NCBI GenBank assembly: GCA_016715425.1
Contig: JADKAC010000002.1
Coordinates: 62,001-126,000, forward strand
Reading direction: 5' to 3'
DNA: 64,000 bases
Source of the DNA: Bacteroidota bacterium
GTDB taxonomy: Bacteria; Bacteroidota; Bacteroidia; Chitinophagales; BACL12
Shown here in pieces: positions 43,411 through 52,416 of this stretch. The notes under the pieces were generated by a model. It saw only the letters and a program-made list of their open reading frames with translations, made no database searches and was not told the DNA's origin. The first letter of the stretch is position 1. Each line of letters begins with the position of its first letter. The translations under genes and the position numbers were made by a program.

Positions 43411-45210
43411 TTAATCGCTTTTCACAAATTTTTGGATTTCATTTTCTATTCGTATAAAATATAAACCAACCGGAAGAGCAGAAATATCAATACTTGAATT
43501 TTTATATACAAATGAATTAATAACTTCTCCATGAATATTTAAGATTTCAATTTGCGCATTGAATAATTCACTGTTTACATTTTTTAGTTGAATATTATTT
43601 TCAGCAGGATTCGGATAAATTATAAAACTATTGTTTTGTGTAATCTCATCTATCCCACTTGGATTATCAGTAGTGTCTTGTGGAATTGTAATACCATCTT
43701 GTTTATATTTTCCCATCCAGATATTATCGCCCCAATCGGGAGCAGTATATGGAAGCCAAATAAAATTGGAATCAGGATTTGCATCAAAATCATCGGTATT
43801 AAAAAACCATCCTCCAACACAAATATTATAATCATTGTCTAATGCAATTGCTGTGGCATAATCATATTCAGAACCACCAAGACTAAATGCCCACAACAGC
43901 TCAGCACTGCTATCATATTTTGCAATATAAATATCATTTTCACCTAAACTTTGCAATGCATAAATACTATCCGGATTAAAATCAAAATCTGCTTCATAAG
44001 GAACGCCTGTACTATAACCAAAAAAGCCAGTGAGATAAATATCGTTATTACCATCTATTGCCATATCAAGATTATAACCCGGCAATTTTGGTGCAGTAGT
44101 ATGTACCCAAATTAAGTCTCCATCGGGAGAATATTTTGCAAAATAATTATCATAGTCAGCGTAAGAAGTAACAATAAATTCATCATCATTCATATCAAAA
44201 TCTCCTTCGCCATAAAGTAATCCAGTAATGTAAATATTATTATCCGCATCTGTTTTTAAAGCAAAAGCATTATTGCTATATCCGGCGTTTTGTTCTGTAT
44301 CTCCAAAAATTGTTTTTGCCCAAATGTAACTTCCATCATCGCTGTTATGCTTTGCAATAAATACATCTCCTTCTTTAGGATAACCTAATATTTCTCCTCC
44401 CGCAGCAGTAATTAAATGACCGGAAAATTCTGCAGTACCTTCAAATTGTCCGGCAATAATTACATCATTATTATTATCAATTGTAATTGCAGTTCCGTAT
44501 TCACCATCAAAGCCGGAAATTCGAAATGCCCATTGATACTCACCATCTGCATTATACTTTGCAGCAAAACAATCTATAGAAGTTATAGTCGCATTAATTG
44601 CATGAACATCAGGACCCGGATCAAAATCAATACTACCTCTGAATTGCCCGGTTATATAAACACTGCCATCATCATCTACAGCCACACTATTTACAAAATC
44701 ATCATAATCAAGCGCACTTACATCGCCAAAACCATGTGCCCAAATAAATTCCCCATTCTTATCAAATTTTACCAGAAACATATCGTAACCACCATAGCCG
44801 GGAATATTTGCAACATCCACCATATCGGGATCGCAATCAATTGTTCCTCTATAATATCCAACAGCAAAAATATTATCATCTTTATCCACTGCGATTTGGT
44901 AAACACCATCATAATATGCGCCACCAAAATTTAATCCCCACTCCACATATCCATCTGCATTAAACTTTTCAATAAATGCATCCTGCTGTCCTATTTGATA
45001 AAGTATTTCAGAAAATTCTGTAGGATCCATATCCGTAGTTGAATACATCTGTCCGGAAATAATAATATTGTTTTCACTATCAGTGGCAATATCATCTAAG
45101 TTTTCCTGACCTACATCACCAATACTATATGCCCATTGGTAAGTTGGGATTTGAGAAAAAATGTATGTGTTCGAAATAAGAATGATTGATATAATAATAA
45201 TACTTTTCAT
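43411..45210 (-). CDS. SBBP-type beta-propeller protein with T9SS type A sorting domain
   Basis: A 599-residue exported protein. The signal peptide (IIIISIILISNTYIFSQ) is followed by at least seven repeats of the SBBP type with the pattern DxxxNIxxxGxFxGTxDFDPxP. Examples are SVYITGQFRGSIDFDPGPD, DVIIAGQFEGTAEFSG and NIYITGLLYGEGDFDMNDD. The sorting domain is at the C-terminus (FIIYPNPAENNIQL, ILNIHGEVINS, LPVGLYFIRIENE). The protein is probably displayed on the cell surface through T9SS; its binding partner is unknown. Together with the next gene (same strand, 21 bp apart) it is bracketed by near-identical 190-bp direct repeats. Confidence 0.85.
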   Translation of the reverse strand: MKSIIIISIILISNTYIFSQIPTYQWAYSIGDVGQENLDDIATDSENNIIISGQMYSTTDMDPTEFSEILYQIGQQDAFIEKFNADGYVEWGLNFGGAYYDGVYQIAVDKDDNIFAVGYYRGTIDCDPDMVDVANIPGYGGYDMFLVKFDKNGEFIWAHGFGDVSALDYDDFVNSVAVDDDGSVYITGQFRGSIDFDPGPDVHAINATITSIDCFAAKYNADGEYQWAFRISGFDGEYGTAITIDNNNDVIIAGQFEGTAEFSGHLITAAGGEILGYPKEGDVFIAKHNSDDGSYIWAKTIFGDTEQNAGYSNNAFALKTDADNNIYITGLLYGEGDFDMNDDEFIVTSYADYDNYFAKYSPDGDLIWVHTTAPKLPGYNLDMAIDGNNDIYLTGFFGYSTGVPYEADFDFNPDSIYALQSLGENDIYIAKYDSSAELLWAFSLGGSEYDYATAIALDNDYNICVGGWFFNTDDFDANPDSNFIWLPYTAPDWGDNIWMGKYKQDGITIPQDTTDNPSGIDEITQNNSFIIYPNPAENNIQLKNVNSELFNAQIEILNIHGEVINSFVYKNSSIDISALPVGLYFIRIENEIQKFVKSD

Positions 45211-45231
45211 AATAAAAAATTTAGGGATTAT

Positions 45232-46869
45232 TTATGCATTGATTTTTATGAATTTAGTAATTTGATTACCTGCTTTAAGAAAATAAATTCCTGCGGATAA
45301 AAAAGAAATATCAAGTGTTTGTGTTGTGGATAGCAAAGTAGAATGATATACTATTTCACCAAACGCATTTAATACAGTAATATCATTTTGTAATAAATCA
45401 TCAACAGAAATTGTAATTGTATTTATTGCAGGATTCGGAAATAAATGAATTGTAGTTTGTATTTCTACATCATAAACTGAAGTAGTAAATTCCGGCGAAA
45501 TAATCCATGGTTCATTACCTGTAGTTTCTGATTCTGCTTCCACTATTATTTGTCCATTATAATTATACATTTGATAGGGATAAGTGAGCACATCGCAGGG
45601 ATAAGTCATTACACTTCCTTCCGGAGTTCCATCGCTTTGAAAAATTGCAGTACATCCATTATCATCATCATATCCACTGAAAACGATGTTGTTTCCATTC
45701 ACCACTGTAGCAAAGGAATTTTCAAATGATCCTGATTCAATTGCAAGGAGAAAAGATGTACCATTATCAGTTCCATCGGTTATCCATAAACCACTTTCAT
45801 TATCATCATTATTTCCCTGAAAATATAATTTATCTTCTGTAGGTAATTGATAAAAACCGGCAGTAAAATTCTGTGCGTCTTTATCCTGTAATCGAACAGT
45901 TCCTTCGGGTGTTCCATCACTTACCATTAAAGCAACTTCACTCTCCGGTTTTGCACAAAAAATAAGTTTATCATTTAAAATATGAAACTCTCTTGGATCG
46001 CCGCCATCATCATCTTCCGGATTCAATTCCAAAAAAAGTTGAGTGCCGGATGGTGTACCATCAGTTCTCCATAATTCTAAATTGTATGGAATTTCTGCAT
46101 CATCACCTGCGAAATAAATATAGTCGCCAAATTTTATAAACCCTCTATCATTATCATAACCAATCGCCCACATTTTCTTTAGCAAAATAGAACCCGCATC
46201 TGTGCCATCACTCTTCCAAAGCTCAGGTTCATCATCGGCATTTTTACATTGAAAATATAGGTTGCCATCTATTGCTGAAATATACTTCGGAACACTACTT
46301 TGTCCCACAGCAAAATCTTTTACCAAATATGTTCCTGCTTCAGTTCCATCACTTCTCCAAAGCTCTATATTATTTCCACCCCCGTCAGCAGCAAAATATA
46401 TTACGTTATCTAACACAGTAAAATATTGGTTCGTCATAAATATAGAATTGCTGCAATCACCTAGACCAGGATTAATATCTTTTACCATGTAGGTGCCTGC
46501 ATCTGTGCCATCGCTTCTCCATATTTCTGCACCGTGTATATTATCACTAGCACGGAAATAAATTATATCATTCATAACTATAAACTCCGGACCACAGCCA
46601 TAAACAGATTCACAATATGAAGCAGCATCAGGTCCTATATTCTTCACCATTGAAGTACCCGCTTCTGTTCCATCTGATTTCCAGAATTCAATACCATTTG
46701 TTCCATCATAGGCGGAAAATATTAGCGATCCATTAATAGTAGCAAACCCCTGAGGATAACTATGGTCATCTCCCGGGTAAATATCTTTTAATAGTTGTGG
46801 TGCAGATTGAGAGTTGACAATTTTTGGGATTATACATCCCAACAGTATTACAGTGTAAATAAATCTCAT
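45232..46869 (-). CDS. ELWxxDGTxxGT-repeat protein with T9SS type A sorting domain
   Basis: A 545-residue exported protein. The start at ATG 46869 gives a signal peptide (FIYTVILLGCIIPKIVNSQ); an upstream ATG adds only basic residues. The body is about eight repeats of the ELWxSDGTxxGT type (EFWKSDGTEAGTSMVKNI, EIWRSDGTDAGTYMVKDI, ELWKSDGTDAGSILLKK), each with a preceding IYFxAxD strand. The C-terminus is a sorting domain (IHLFPNPAINTITI, LNAFGEIVYHS, LSAGIYFLKAGN). It is 21 bp upstream of the SBBP-type gene and likely in the same operon. Such proteins are surface-exposed; a function is not established. Confidence 0.87.
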   Translation of the reverse strand: MRFIYTVILLGCIIPKIVNSQSAPQLLKDIYPGDDHSYPQGFATINGSLIFSAYDGTNGIEFWKSDGTEAGTSMVKNIGPDAASYCESVYGCGPEFIVMNDIIYFRASDNIHGAEIWRSDGTDAGTYMVKDINPGLGDCSNSIFMTNQYFTVLDNVIYFAADGGGNNIELWRSDGTEAGTYLVKDFAVGQSSVPKYISAIDGNLYFQCKNADDEPELWKSDGTDAGSILLKKMWAIGYDNDRGFIKFGDYIYFAGDDAEIPYNLELWRTDGTPSGTQLFLELNPEDDDGGDPREFHILNDKLIFCAKPESEVALMVSDGTPEGTVRLQDKDAQNFTAGFYQLPTEDKLYFQGNNDDNESGLWITDGTDNGTSFLLAIESGSFENSFATVVNGNNIVFSGYDDDNGCTAIFQSDGTPEGSVMTYPCDVLTYPYQMYNYNGQIIVEAESETTGNEPWIISPEFTTSVYDVEIQTTIHLFPNPAINTITISVDDLLQNDITVLNAFGEIVYHSTLLSTTQTLDISFLSAGIYFLKAGNQITKFIKINA

Positions 46870-46949
46870 ATTTTTTCTCTTAGGTTTGAAATGATAGCTC
46901 AAATTAACCTATTTATAAGTAGAAAAGAAAGGAGAAAATTTCGAGATTG

Positions 46950-47312
46950 TAGCAGAAGGAGCTAATGTGAGAATGTGCAAATGTGCGAATGTGAGAATGT
47001 GCGAATGTGATAATGTGCGAATTTGAGAATGTGCAAATGTGAGAATAGTGTAACTGTCGAATTGTGTAATCGTGTAATCGAAAAAATCAATGGTTTGTGA
47101 TGAGTAAGATTAAAACCCGAAACTTTTTTAGTCAATGTCAATAGTCAAAAGTCAATGTGGCTTGCCAACCGCCAACTGCTAAAGGCTAATAGTATTTTAA
47201 AAAAAGACGAACGATAATTTATAAACCCGAAACTCGAAACCCGAAACATTTTTTGTCAATGTCAACAGTCTAAGTTTTTTCATTGTCAATTGTCAACTGT
47301 CCATTGTCAATT
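46950..47312. repeat. Composite repeat block downstream of the rhodanese gene
   Basis: ATGTGAGAATGTGCAAATG words (G, 46,965-47,045), then the second copy of the 190-bp unit (47,059-47,250), and a closing segment of reverse C words and CATTGTCAATTGTCAACTGT (reverse B) that ends 4 bp before the rhodanese gene stop. Read on the minus strand, the order is B, C, D, E, D, G, starting right at the end of the rhodanese gene. Confidence 0.88.
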
Positions 47313-47315
47313 TCA

Positions 47316-47846
47316 TTAATAAACTTTCACTCCTCTTTGCAGCCAAACTCCCCAGGCTTTATCATAGGCATGTATTGAATCGGTGGGAATATTTGAATCA
47401 TTTACAACAGTATGATTTGTATTTACCCATTCGAAAATGCCGCCGTATAAATTAGAAACATTTGTATAACCATCTGCAATTATTTTCTCCGCAATTTTTT
47501 CACTGCGATAGCCAACACTGCAATACACAATAATATTTTTGTCTTTGGGAATAGTATTAATACGATTCAAATTAAAATTATCATAACCCACCCAAATTGC
47601 ACCTTCAATATGACTAACATCATATTCATTTTTTTCACGGGCATCTAATAAAACAATGTCTTTAGAATTTGCTACTTCATTTACATCAACTTCATTTACC
47701 GAATGACTTAATAAAGTAGAAAGTGTAACATCATATGCTTTATTATTTACATGCACCTGTGCTCTCACATTTTTAATGGCGATAAATCCAATTACAAAAA
47801 ATACAATTAACAGTGCGATGATTTTAATAGTCATAGGTAGGCGCAT
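47316..47846 (-). CDS. Membrane-anchored rhodanese-like protein
   Basis: A 176-residue protein. An N-terminal helix (IKIIALLIVFFVIGFIAI) is followed by a rhodanese domain at about residues 50-145: IVLLDAREKNEYDVSHIEGA and the active-site loop VYCSVGYRSEKIAE, where the Cys would carry the persulfide. The C-terminal 30 residues include KAWGVWLQRGVKVY, typical of a Bacteroidota periplasmic rhodanese. It follows a TauE/SafE-type exporter gene by 14 bp, so the two probably handle sulfite, thiosulfate or other sulfur compounds together. That link is inferred from gene order. Confidence 0.85.
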   Translation of the reverse strand: MRLPMTIKIIALLIVFFVIGFIAIKNVRAQVHVNNKAYDVTLSTLLSHSVNEVDVNEVANSKDIVLLDAREKNEYDVSHIEGAIWVGYDNFNLNRINTIPKDKNIIVYCSVGYRSEKIAEKIIADGYTNVSNLYGGIFEWVNTNHTVVNDSNIPTDSIHAYDKAWGVWLQRGVKVY

Positions 47847-47860
47847 TTAGTTTTTAAAAC

Positions 47861-48664
47861 TTATACTTTCAGGAATAGTTCACGAATAATAATATAAGCA
47901 CCCATCAACAACACAAAATATCCGAATGCACCTTTTAGTTTTCTGCCATCCACAAAGTTGGTGAGATAAGTGCCGAGTAAAATTCCGGCAACAGTAATAG
48001 CAGAAAATAATAACATAAACATCCAGTCAATCGGTTGACCACTTTGTATATCTCCCAAAAAACCAAACAGAGATTTAAAAGCGATAATTAATAATGAAGT
48101 TCCTATAGCAAGTTTCATCGGCAAGCGTGCAAATAATACCAATGCAGGAATAATTAAAAATCCACCGCCGGCACCAACCATTCCTGTAAGGACACCTACT
48201 ACAATTCCTTCAATAATAATAACCGGATAATTAAATCGCAAACGAGCTTCAATAGTATCCGGATTTCTTTTACCATGAATAATCATTGATAATGCTGCTG
48301 CAATCATAATGATTGAAAAGAATAATACAATACCAATATCTTTTGTAATAACAGTATCACCTGCGGTAAATAAATAATCAGGAATTCCGGGAAGTATATA
48401 TGCACGGGTAATATAAACTGCCAGCATAGATGGAATTGCAAATACAATAGCTGTTTTATAACTCACCAATCCTTTGCGCATGTTTGGAATAGCTCCGGTA
48501 AGTGCAGTTATGCCGACAATAAATAAAGAGTAGGCAGTACTTAATTCTGCATCCACACCGAACAGATAATATAATACAGGCACAGTAAGAATGCTGCCAC
48601 CTGCACCTAACAGTCCGAGTGTTACGCCAACTAATAATGCCCCTATGTATCCAAGTATTTCCAT
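47861..48664 (-). CDS. TauE/SafE-family sulfite or anion exporter
   Basis: A 267-residue integral membrane protein with eight hydrophobic segments. Each half opens with the family motif: GVTLGLLGAGGSILTVPVL near the start and VGVLTGMVGAGGGFLIIPAL in the middle. ATG 48664 is chosen; an upstream GTG at 48694 lies inside the terminator of the preceding gene. It precedes the rhodanese gene by 14 bp. TauE proteins export sulfite, sulfoacetate or related anions; the rhodanese partner makes sulfur metabolism likely. Confidence 0.87.
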   Translation of the reverse strand: MEILGYIGALLVGVTLGLLGAGGSILTVPVLYYLFGVDAELSTAYSLFIVGITALTGAIPNMRKGLVSYKTAIVFAIPSMLAVYITRAYILPGIPDYLFTAGDTVITKDIGIVLFFSIIMIAAALSMIIHGKRNPDTIEARLRFNYPVIIIEGIVVGVLTGMVGAGGGFLIIPALVLFARLPMKLAIGTSLLIIAFKSLFGFLGDIQSGQPIDWMFMLLFSAITVAGILLGTYLTNFVDGRKLKGAFGYFVLLMGAYIIIRELFLKV

Positions 48665-48700
48665 AAAAAAAAGTGCAGGTGTAAAGCTCTGCACTTTTTA
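48665..48700 (-). terminator. Terminator of the POT transporter, at the TauE start
   Basis: On the minus strand AAAAAGTGCAG, a ten-base loop, CTGCACTTTTTTTT: a perfect stem with an eight-T run. It lies 32 bp after the POT transporter stop, and its T-run directly precedes the TauE ATG 48664. The sequence is nearly symmetrical, so it could act in both directions. Confidence 0.75.
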
Positions 48701-48731
48701 ATTTTATTTATGTGATGTTGCGCACAATTTC

Positions 48732-50267
48732 TTAATGCACATGACCCATCAATCGTTTTCTAACAAAAGGTGCAATTACAATTAATATCACACCTGCAAT
48801 AACCGCATACACAGCCATGTCTTTATACCCTTCTGTATATATCAATAATTTTTCTGCATTACTTGCTGCACCAACATCGCCTGCAATACTTGCCCCAAAC
48901 AAACCGGCCACATACTGACCATAAGCAGATGCTAAAAACCACATGCCCATCATCAGCCCTTGTAAGCGAGTGGGAGATAATTTTGTCATTGCCGATAATC
49001 CGATAGGCGATAAACATAATTCGCCGAGTGTAACTACAAAATAAGCAACCGTAAATACATCGAGTGATGCCATCCCATTTGCATCTGCAAAAAAACGTGT
49101 TGCATAAAATACATAAAAGGCAAGTCCGAGGAATAAGAAACCCAATCCAAATTTTACAATTGTGTTTGGTTCAATTTTCTTCTTAGCCATTGCAATCCAT
49201 AAGATACCAAGGATAGGTGCAAAAATGATTACGAATAAGGAGTTGGCAGCATTATTCACTCCATTGGGATCTAATTCTACGGCACCCAATAATTTATTAT
49301 CCAAGTTGTGTGCAGCAAAAATAGAAAGTGATCCACCTGCTTGTTCAAATATTGCCCAGAACACAACAGAGAATACTATAAATAATAATGCAGCAAATAA
49401 TCGCTTCACTTCGGCTGCAGAATGTTTTGTCATTTCATAAAATAGATATATCAAACTCGCAGGACCGACGATATACATAAAATAATCAACATACTTTGGT
49501 GTCTTCACCATCATCATAATAAATGGAATAGCTGCAAGTCCTCCGATATATACTGCATACTCATACCAACGCTTTGATTTTAAAGTAACATTACCGGGTT
49601 TTGTAGTATCACGAAATGGAGTTAATCCAATTGTTGCCATTGAATTTCGGGTGTAAACAAATGTGAGCAAACTAATAGTCATTACTATTGCTACTAAACC
49701 GAATGCAACATTCCATGTGAGATTTGCAGGAACAACACTACTTAACATCGTTCCTTTTCCAATTGCAATACACAAATATCCACCTAACAATGCACCGATA
49801 TTTATTCCTGAATAGAATAAAGAAAATCCTGCATCACGACGATAGTCTCCGTCTTTGTAAAGTGCGCCCACCATTGTAGAAATATTAGGTTTAAAAAAAC
49901 CTGTTCCAATAATGTTGAAGCTGATACCGAGGAAGAAAAATTTATGTGGATCAGCCATTAGAATTAAACTGCCGGTTATCATTAATAATCCACCCCAGAA
50001 TAATGATTTACGAAATCCTAAAATTCTATCAGCAAATAAACCACCGATAAATGTGAAAGCATAAACGAATGCTTGTGTTGCACCATATTGCAGGTTAGCA
50101 GATTTTTCATCCATGAATAATTGATCTATCATGAAGAATGTAAGCATGCCACGCATACCATAGAAACTAAATCGTTCCCACATTTCGCTAAAGAACAGGT
50201 ACCATATCTGCTTTGGATATTTTCCCTTAAAGTCCTGAATTTCTTCCAGAGTGTTTGGTTGAATCAT
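48732..50267 (-). CDS. POT-family proton-dependent peptide transporter
   Basis: A 511-residue member of the POT/PTR group of MFS transporters, which import di- and tripeptides with protons. The N-terminal ExxERFxYYG-type motif appears as EMWERFSFYGMRGML. The family signature is present as NIIGTGFFKPNISTMVGALY and DAGFSLFYSGINIGALLGGY. Later segments include WAIFEQAGGSL and the GELCLSPIGLSAMTKLSP helix. About 12-14 membrane helices are expected. It has its own terminator before the TauE gene. The 202-bp divergent gap to trmB contains no repeats. Confidence 0.93.
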   Translation of the reverse strand: MIQPNTLEEIQDFKGKYPKQIWYLFFSEMWERFSFYGMRGMLTFFMIDQLFMDEKSANLQYGATQAFVYAFTFIGGLFADRILGFRKSLFWGGLLMITGSLILMADPHKFFFLGISFNIIGTGFFKPNISTMVGALYKDGDYRRDAGFSLFYSGINIGALLGGYLCIAIGKGTMLSSVVPANLTWNVAFGLVAIVMTISLLTFVYTRNSMATIGLTPFRDTTKPGNVTLKSKRWYEYAVYIGGLAAIPFIMMMVKTPKYVDYFMYIVGPASLIYLFYEMTKHSAAEVKRLFAALLFIVFSVVFWAIFEQAGGSLSIFAAHNLDNKLLGAVELDPNGVNNAANSLFVIIFAPILGILWIAMAKKKIEPNTIVKFGLGFLFLGLAFYVFYATRFFADANGMASLDVFTVAYFVVTLGELCLSPIGLSAMTKLSPTRLQGLMMGMWFLASAYGQYVAGLFGASIAGDVGAASNAEKLLIYTEGYKDMAVYAVIAGVILIVIAPFVRKRLMGHVH

Positions 50268-50457
50268 ACGCTGTGATTGGTTTTTTGAAAAGTTGTCAAT
50301 TCTTTTTTAAAAATACTTTTTTCTAATATTCCTATTGCTTTTGCCGAGATGAGGAGGATTCCATTTCAGCGGTTGCTTTCTAAATCGGTGCCTAAAATAA
50401 GATTTTAATTTATAGTGCAAAAACCAACCATATCAGCTGCCATCTGATTACAGTACA

Positions 50458-50465
50458 TATTTTTG
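50458..50465 (+). promoter_or_regulatory. -7 promoter box of trmB, almost on the start codon
   Basis: TATTTTTG ends 4 bp before the trmB ATG. Transcription would start at or within a base or two of the ATG, giving a leaderless message. Confidence 0.55.
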
Positions 50466-50469
50466 CAAC

Positions 50470-51171
50470 ATGCCAAAACGGAAACTACAAAAATTTGCTG
50501 CTCTTCACACCTTTACTAATGTATTGCAACACACACATTATAAAAATCCTGCATTGCATAATTCTGTGGGTGAAGAGGTAAATTATAAAGAACGGTGGAG
50601 TGCAGATTTTTTTAGAAATGACAATCCATTGATTTTAGAATTAGCATGCGGTAAGGGAGAATATACAATTGATATGGCGAAGGCAATGCCCGATAAAAAT
50701 TTTATTGGTATTGATATAAAAGGCAACCGCATTCATACAGGTGCAAAACTTGGAATGGAACAGCAAATAAGAAATGCTGCATTTATAAGAATGGAGATTA
50801 CTCAACTTCCACTTTTTTTTGCTGCAAATGAAGTGAGTGAAATCTGGATAACATTTCCCGACCCGCATTTAAAACCATGTAAGGATCAGCAACGGTTAAC
50901 GAGTGAAAGATTTTTAAACATCTACAAACATTTTCTGAAACCCGGTGGATTAATTCATTTAAAAACTGATGATCCTACACTCTATAATTTCACTTTGGAA
51001 ACTATAGCAGACACAAACGCAATTCTACTTTTTAATGATGATGATATTTACAGCAAACCATTACATCATCCTTTCCTCACCATAAAAACCTATTACGAAA
51101 AAATGCATCTTGCAGAAGGGAAGAAAATTAAATATGTGCAGATGAAATTAATTAGCAGATTTAGTGATTAG
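50470..51171 (+). CDS. trmB: tRNA (guanosine(46)-N7)-methyltransferase
   Basis: A 233-residue SAM-dependent methyltransferase that makes m7G46 in tRNA variable loops. The SAM motif is LILELACGKGEYTIDMA. Further family segments are NFIGIDIKGNRIHTGAKL, the conserved EIWITFPDPHLK, QQRLTSERFLNIYKHFLKPG and LKTDDPTLYNFTLE. The length is normal. The last seven codons (ending RFSD, stop TAG) are written in GATTAGCAGATT repeat words, so the repeat supplies the stop codon. The typical family C-terminus ends near ISR with few further residues. The promoter lies 4 bp upstream of the ATG. Confidence 0.94.
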   Translation: MPKRKLQKFAALHTFTNVLQHTHYKNPALHNSVGEEVNYKERWSADFFRNDNPLILELACGKGEYTIDMAKAMPDKNFIGIDIKGNRIHTGAKLGMEQQIRNAAFIRMEITQLPLFFAANEVSEIWITFPDPHLKPCKDQQRLTSERFLNIYKHFLKPGGLIHLKTDDPTLYNFTLETIADTNAILLFNDDDIYSKPLHHPFLTIKTYYEKMHLAEGKKIKYVQMKLISRFSD

Positions 51172-51410
51172 CCGATTAGCAGATGGGATTAATGTGCAGA
51201 TGAAATTTATTAGCAGATTAGTTGATTAGCTGATTAGCCGATTTGTGTAATGTGAGAATGTGAGAATGTGCAAATGAAATGATTCACCGATAAACCCGAA
51301 GGGTTGTCATTATTGTAACTAACTACACGAACAAAAAAAACTAAACCCCGAAGGGGTGACATTATCTTAGAATTAATAATTAGGAATGCAAAAATGAGTA
51401 ATCAAAAATA
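51152..51410. repeat. Composite repeat block between trmB and the TrpF-like gene
   Basis: GATTAGCCGATTAGCAGAT (F) begins inside trmB, then ATGTGCAGATG and ATGTGAGAATGTGAGAATG (G), the reversed twin-hairpin element, and GAATTAATAATTAGGAATG (reverse H). This is the reverse complement of the right half of the block at 37,860-38,217: same parts, same relative order, opposite strand. Confidence 0.85.
51292..51358 (-). terminator. Twin UUCG-hairpin element, copy 3 (minus strand)
   Basis: On the minus strand ACCCCTTCGGGGT (51357-51345), a TTTAGTTTTTTTTG run, and AACCCTTCGGGTT (51305-51293), 39 bp apart. It is placed about 90 bp downstream of the minus-strand TrpF-like gene, again in terminator orientation. 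Confidence 0.65.
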
Positions 51411-51449
51411 AGTATTGCGTTTATTAACTAGATACTTCGCATAAAAAAT

Positions 51450-52016
51450 CTATTCCAAAATCCCATCCAATACATTTCCTTCAAACTCAAATAATTTTAT
51501 TCCGATTGATTTTTCCTTGAAGCCATTTAATTGAATAGCGGGATAATGATTAAGATGATTCTCAGATTGGATTAATACAATTACATTTTTGTTTTGTAAA
51601 ATTTTTATTTCTTCAAATTGTGTTTCGGTAATGATGTAATAGGAAATGTTTTCAATTTGCAATACATCTAAAATTGTATCTGGTGTTGCAGTTGAAAAAT
51701 CTAAGATGATTTGCAATCCCTTTTCTTGCAATTGTTTTATAAATTGTTCTGAATAATCAGCACTCAACTGTATGACATTCACTTGTAAAAAGTCAATTAT
51801 GTTCAACACATTTTCTTCATCCTGATTTGCAAACTCGGCAACTATTTTTGGTCCGCTAATCCATGCTTTAATTGCTTGTGCTTCTTGTGGAGAAATATAA
51901 TTTTCATTTTGCGGATCTAAACAAAAGCCCAGCATATCCACTTCATACGAAGCAAAAAATCTTGCATCAGTTAAATTAGAAATTGCACCTGCTTTTACCG
52001 GAATTTTTAATGCCAT
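51450..52016 (-). CDS. TrpF-like (phosphoribosylanthranilate isomerase fold) protein lacking the catalytic Cys
   Basis: A 188-residue protein aligned with TrpF over most of its length: VKAGAISNLTDARFFASYEV, DMLGFCLDP, NYISPQEAQAIKAWISGPKI and VNVIQLSADYSEQFI. In TrpF the first motif is KICGITN with the general-base Cys. Here the aligned residues are KAGAISN, so that Cys is replaced by Gly. The C-terminal phosphate-binding loops are also degenerate. No other trp gene is near. It is probably not an active isomerase and may be a repurposed beta-barrel. ATG 52016 is chosen because the upstream extension is Cys-rich and crosses the -7 box at 52033-52040. Confidence 0.7.
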   Translation of the reverse strand: MALKIPVKAGAISNLTDARFFASYEVDMLGFCLDPQNENYISPQEAQAIKAWISGPKIVAEFANQDEENVLNIIDFLQVNVIQLSADYSEQFIKQLQEKGLQIILDFSTATPDTILDVLQIENISYYIITETQFEEIKILQNKNVIVLIQSENHLNHYPAIQLNGFKEKSIGIKLFEFEGNVLDGILE

Positions 52017-52032
52017 ATTTTTACAGTTGTCG

Positions 52033-52040
52033 CAAAAATA
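52033..52040 (-). promoter_or_regulatory. -7 promoter box of the TrpF-like gene
   Basis: On the minus strand TATTTTTG followed by CGAC, 16 bp before ATG 52016. The divergent alkyltransferase-like gene starts at 52045, so the two starts are 28 bp apart and their promoters must overlap the other gene's first codons. Confidence 0.45.
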
Positions 52041-52044
52041 ACAG

Positions 52045-52416
52045 ATGCCCAAAGAAAATTTTTTTGATCTCGTTTGGCAGGTAGTCAGATTAATTCCGAA
52101 AGGAAGAGTGTCGAGCTATGGCGCCATCGCAAAATATCTGGGAACAGGAATGAGTGCCCGCACTGTCGGATGGGCATTGAATGCATCTCACGGAGTAAAA
52201 CCAAAAGTGCCGGCACACCGGGTTGTAAATCGCAATGGTATGCTCAGTGGAAAATTTCATTTCGCTACTCCTGATGCAATGCAACATGCTTTGGAAAAAG
52301 AAGGAATAAAAGTTGAAAATGATAAAGTTGTTGATTTCAAAAAATTATTCTGGGATCCTTTTACAATGGACAATTTACAGTGGACAGTTGACAATGAAAA
52401 AAACAGATATTATTAA
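52045..52416 (+). CDS. Alkyltransferase-like protein (MGMT fold, no active-site Cys)
   Basis: A 123-residue MGMT-family protein. The helix-turn-helix DNA-binding part has PKGRVSSYGAIAKYLGTGMS and ARTVGWAL. The active-site motif PCHR is replaced by PAHRVVNR (Ala57), as in alkyltransferase-like (ATL) proteins. ATLs bind O6-alkylguanine and recruit nucleotide-excision repair instead of transferring the alkyl group. From about residue 107 the C-terminus (TMDNLQWTVDNEKNRYY) is written in ACAATGGACAGTTGACAATG repeat words, so the repeat has replaced or extended the end of the gene. It is convergent with the ABC-F gene. Confidence 0.88.
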   Translation: MPKENFFDLVWQVVRLIPKGRVSSYGAIAKYLGTGMSARTVGWALNASHGVKPKVPAHRVVNRNGMLSGKFHFATPDAMQHALEKEGIKVENDKVVDFKKLFWDPFTMDNLQWTVDNEKNRYY

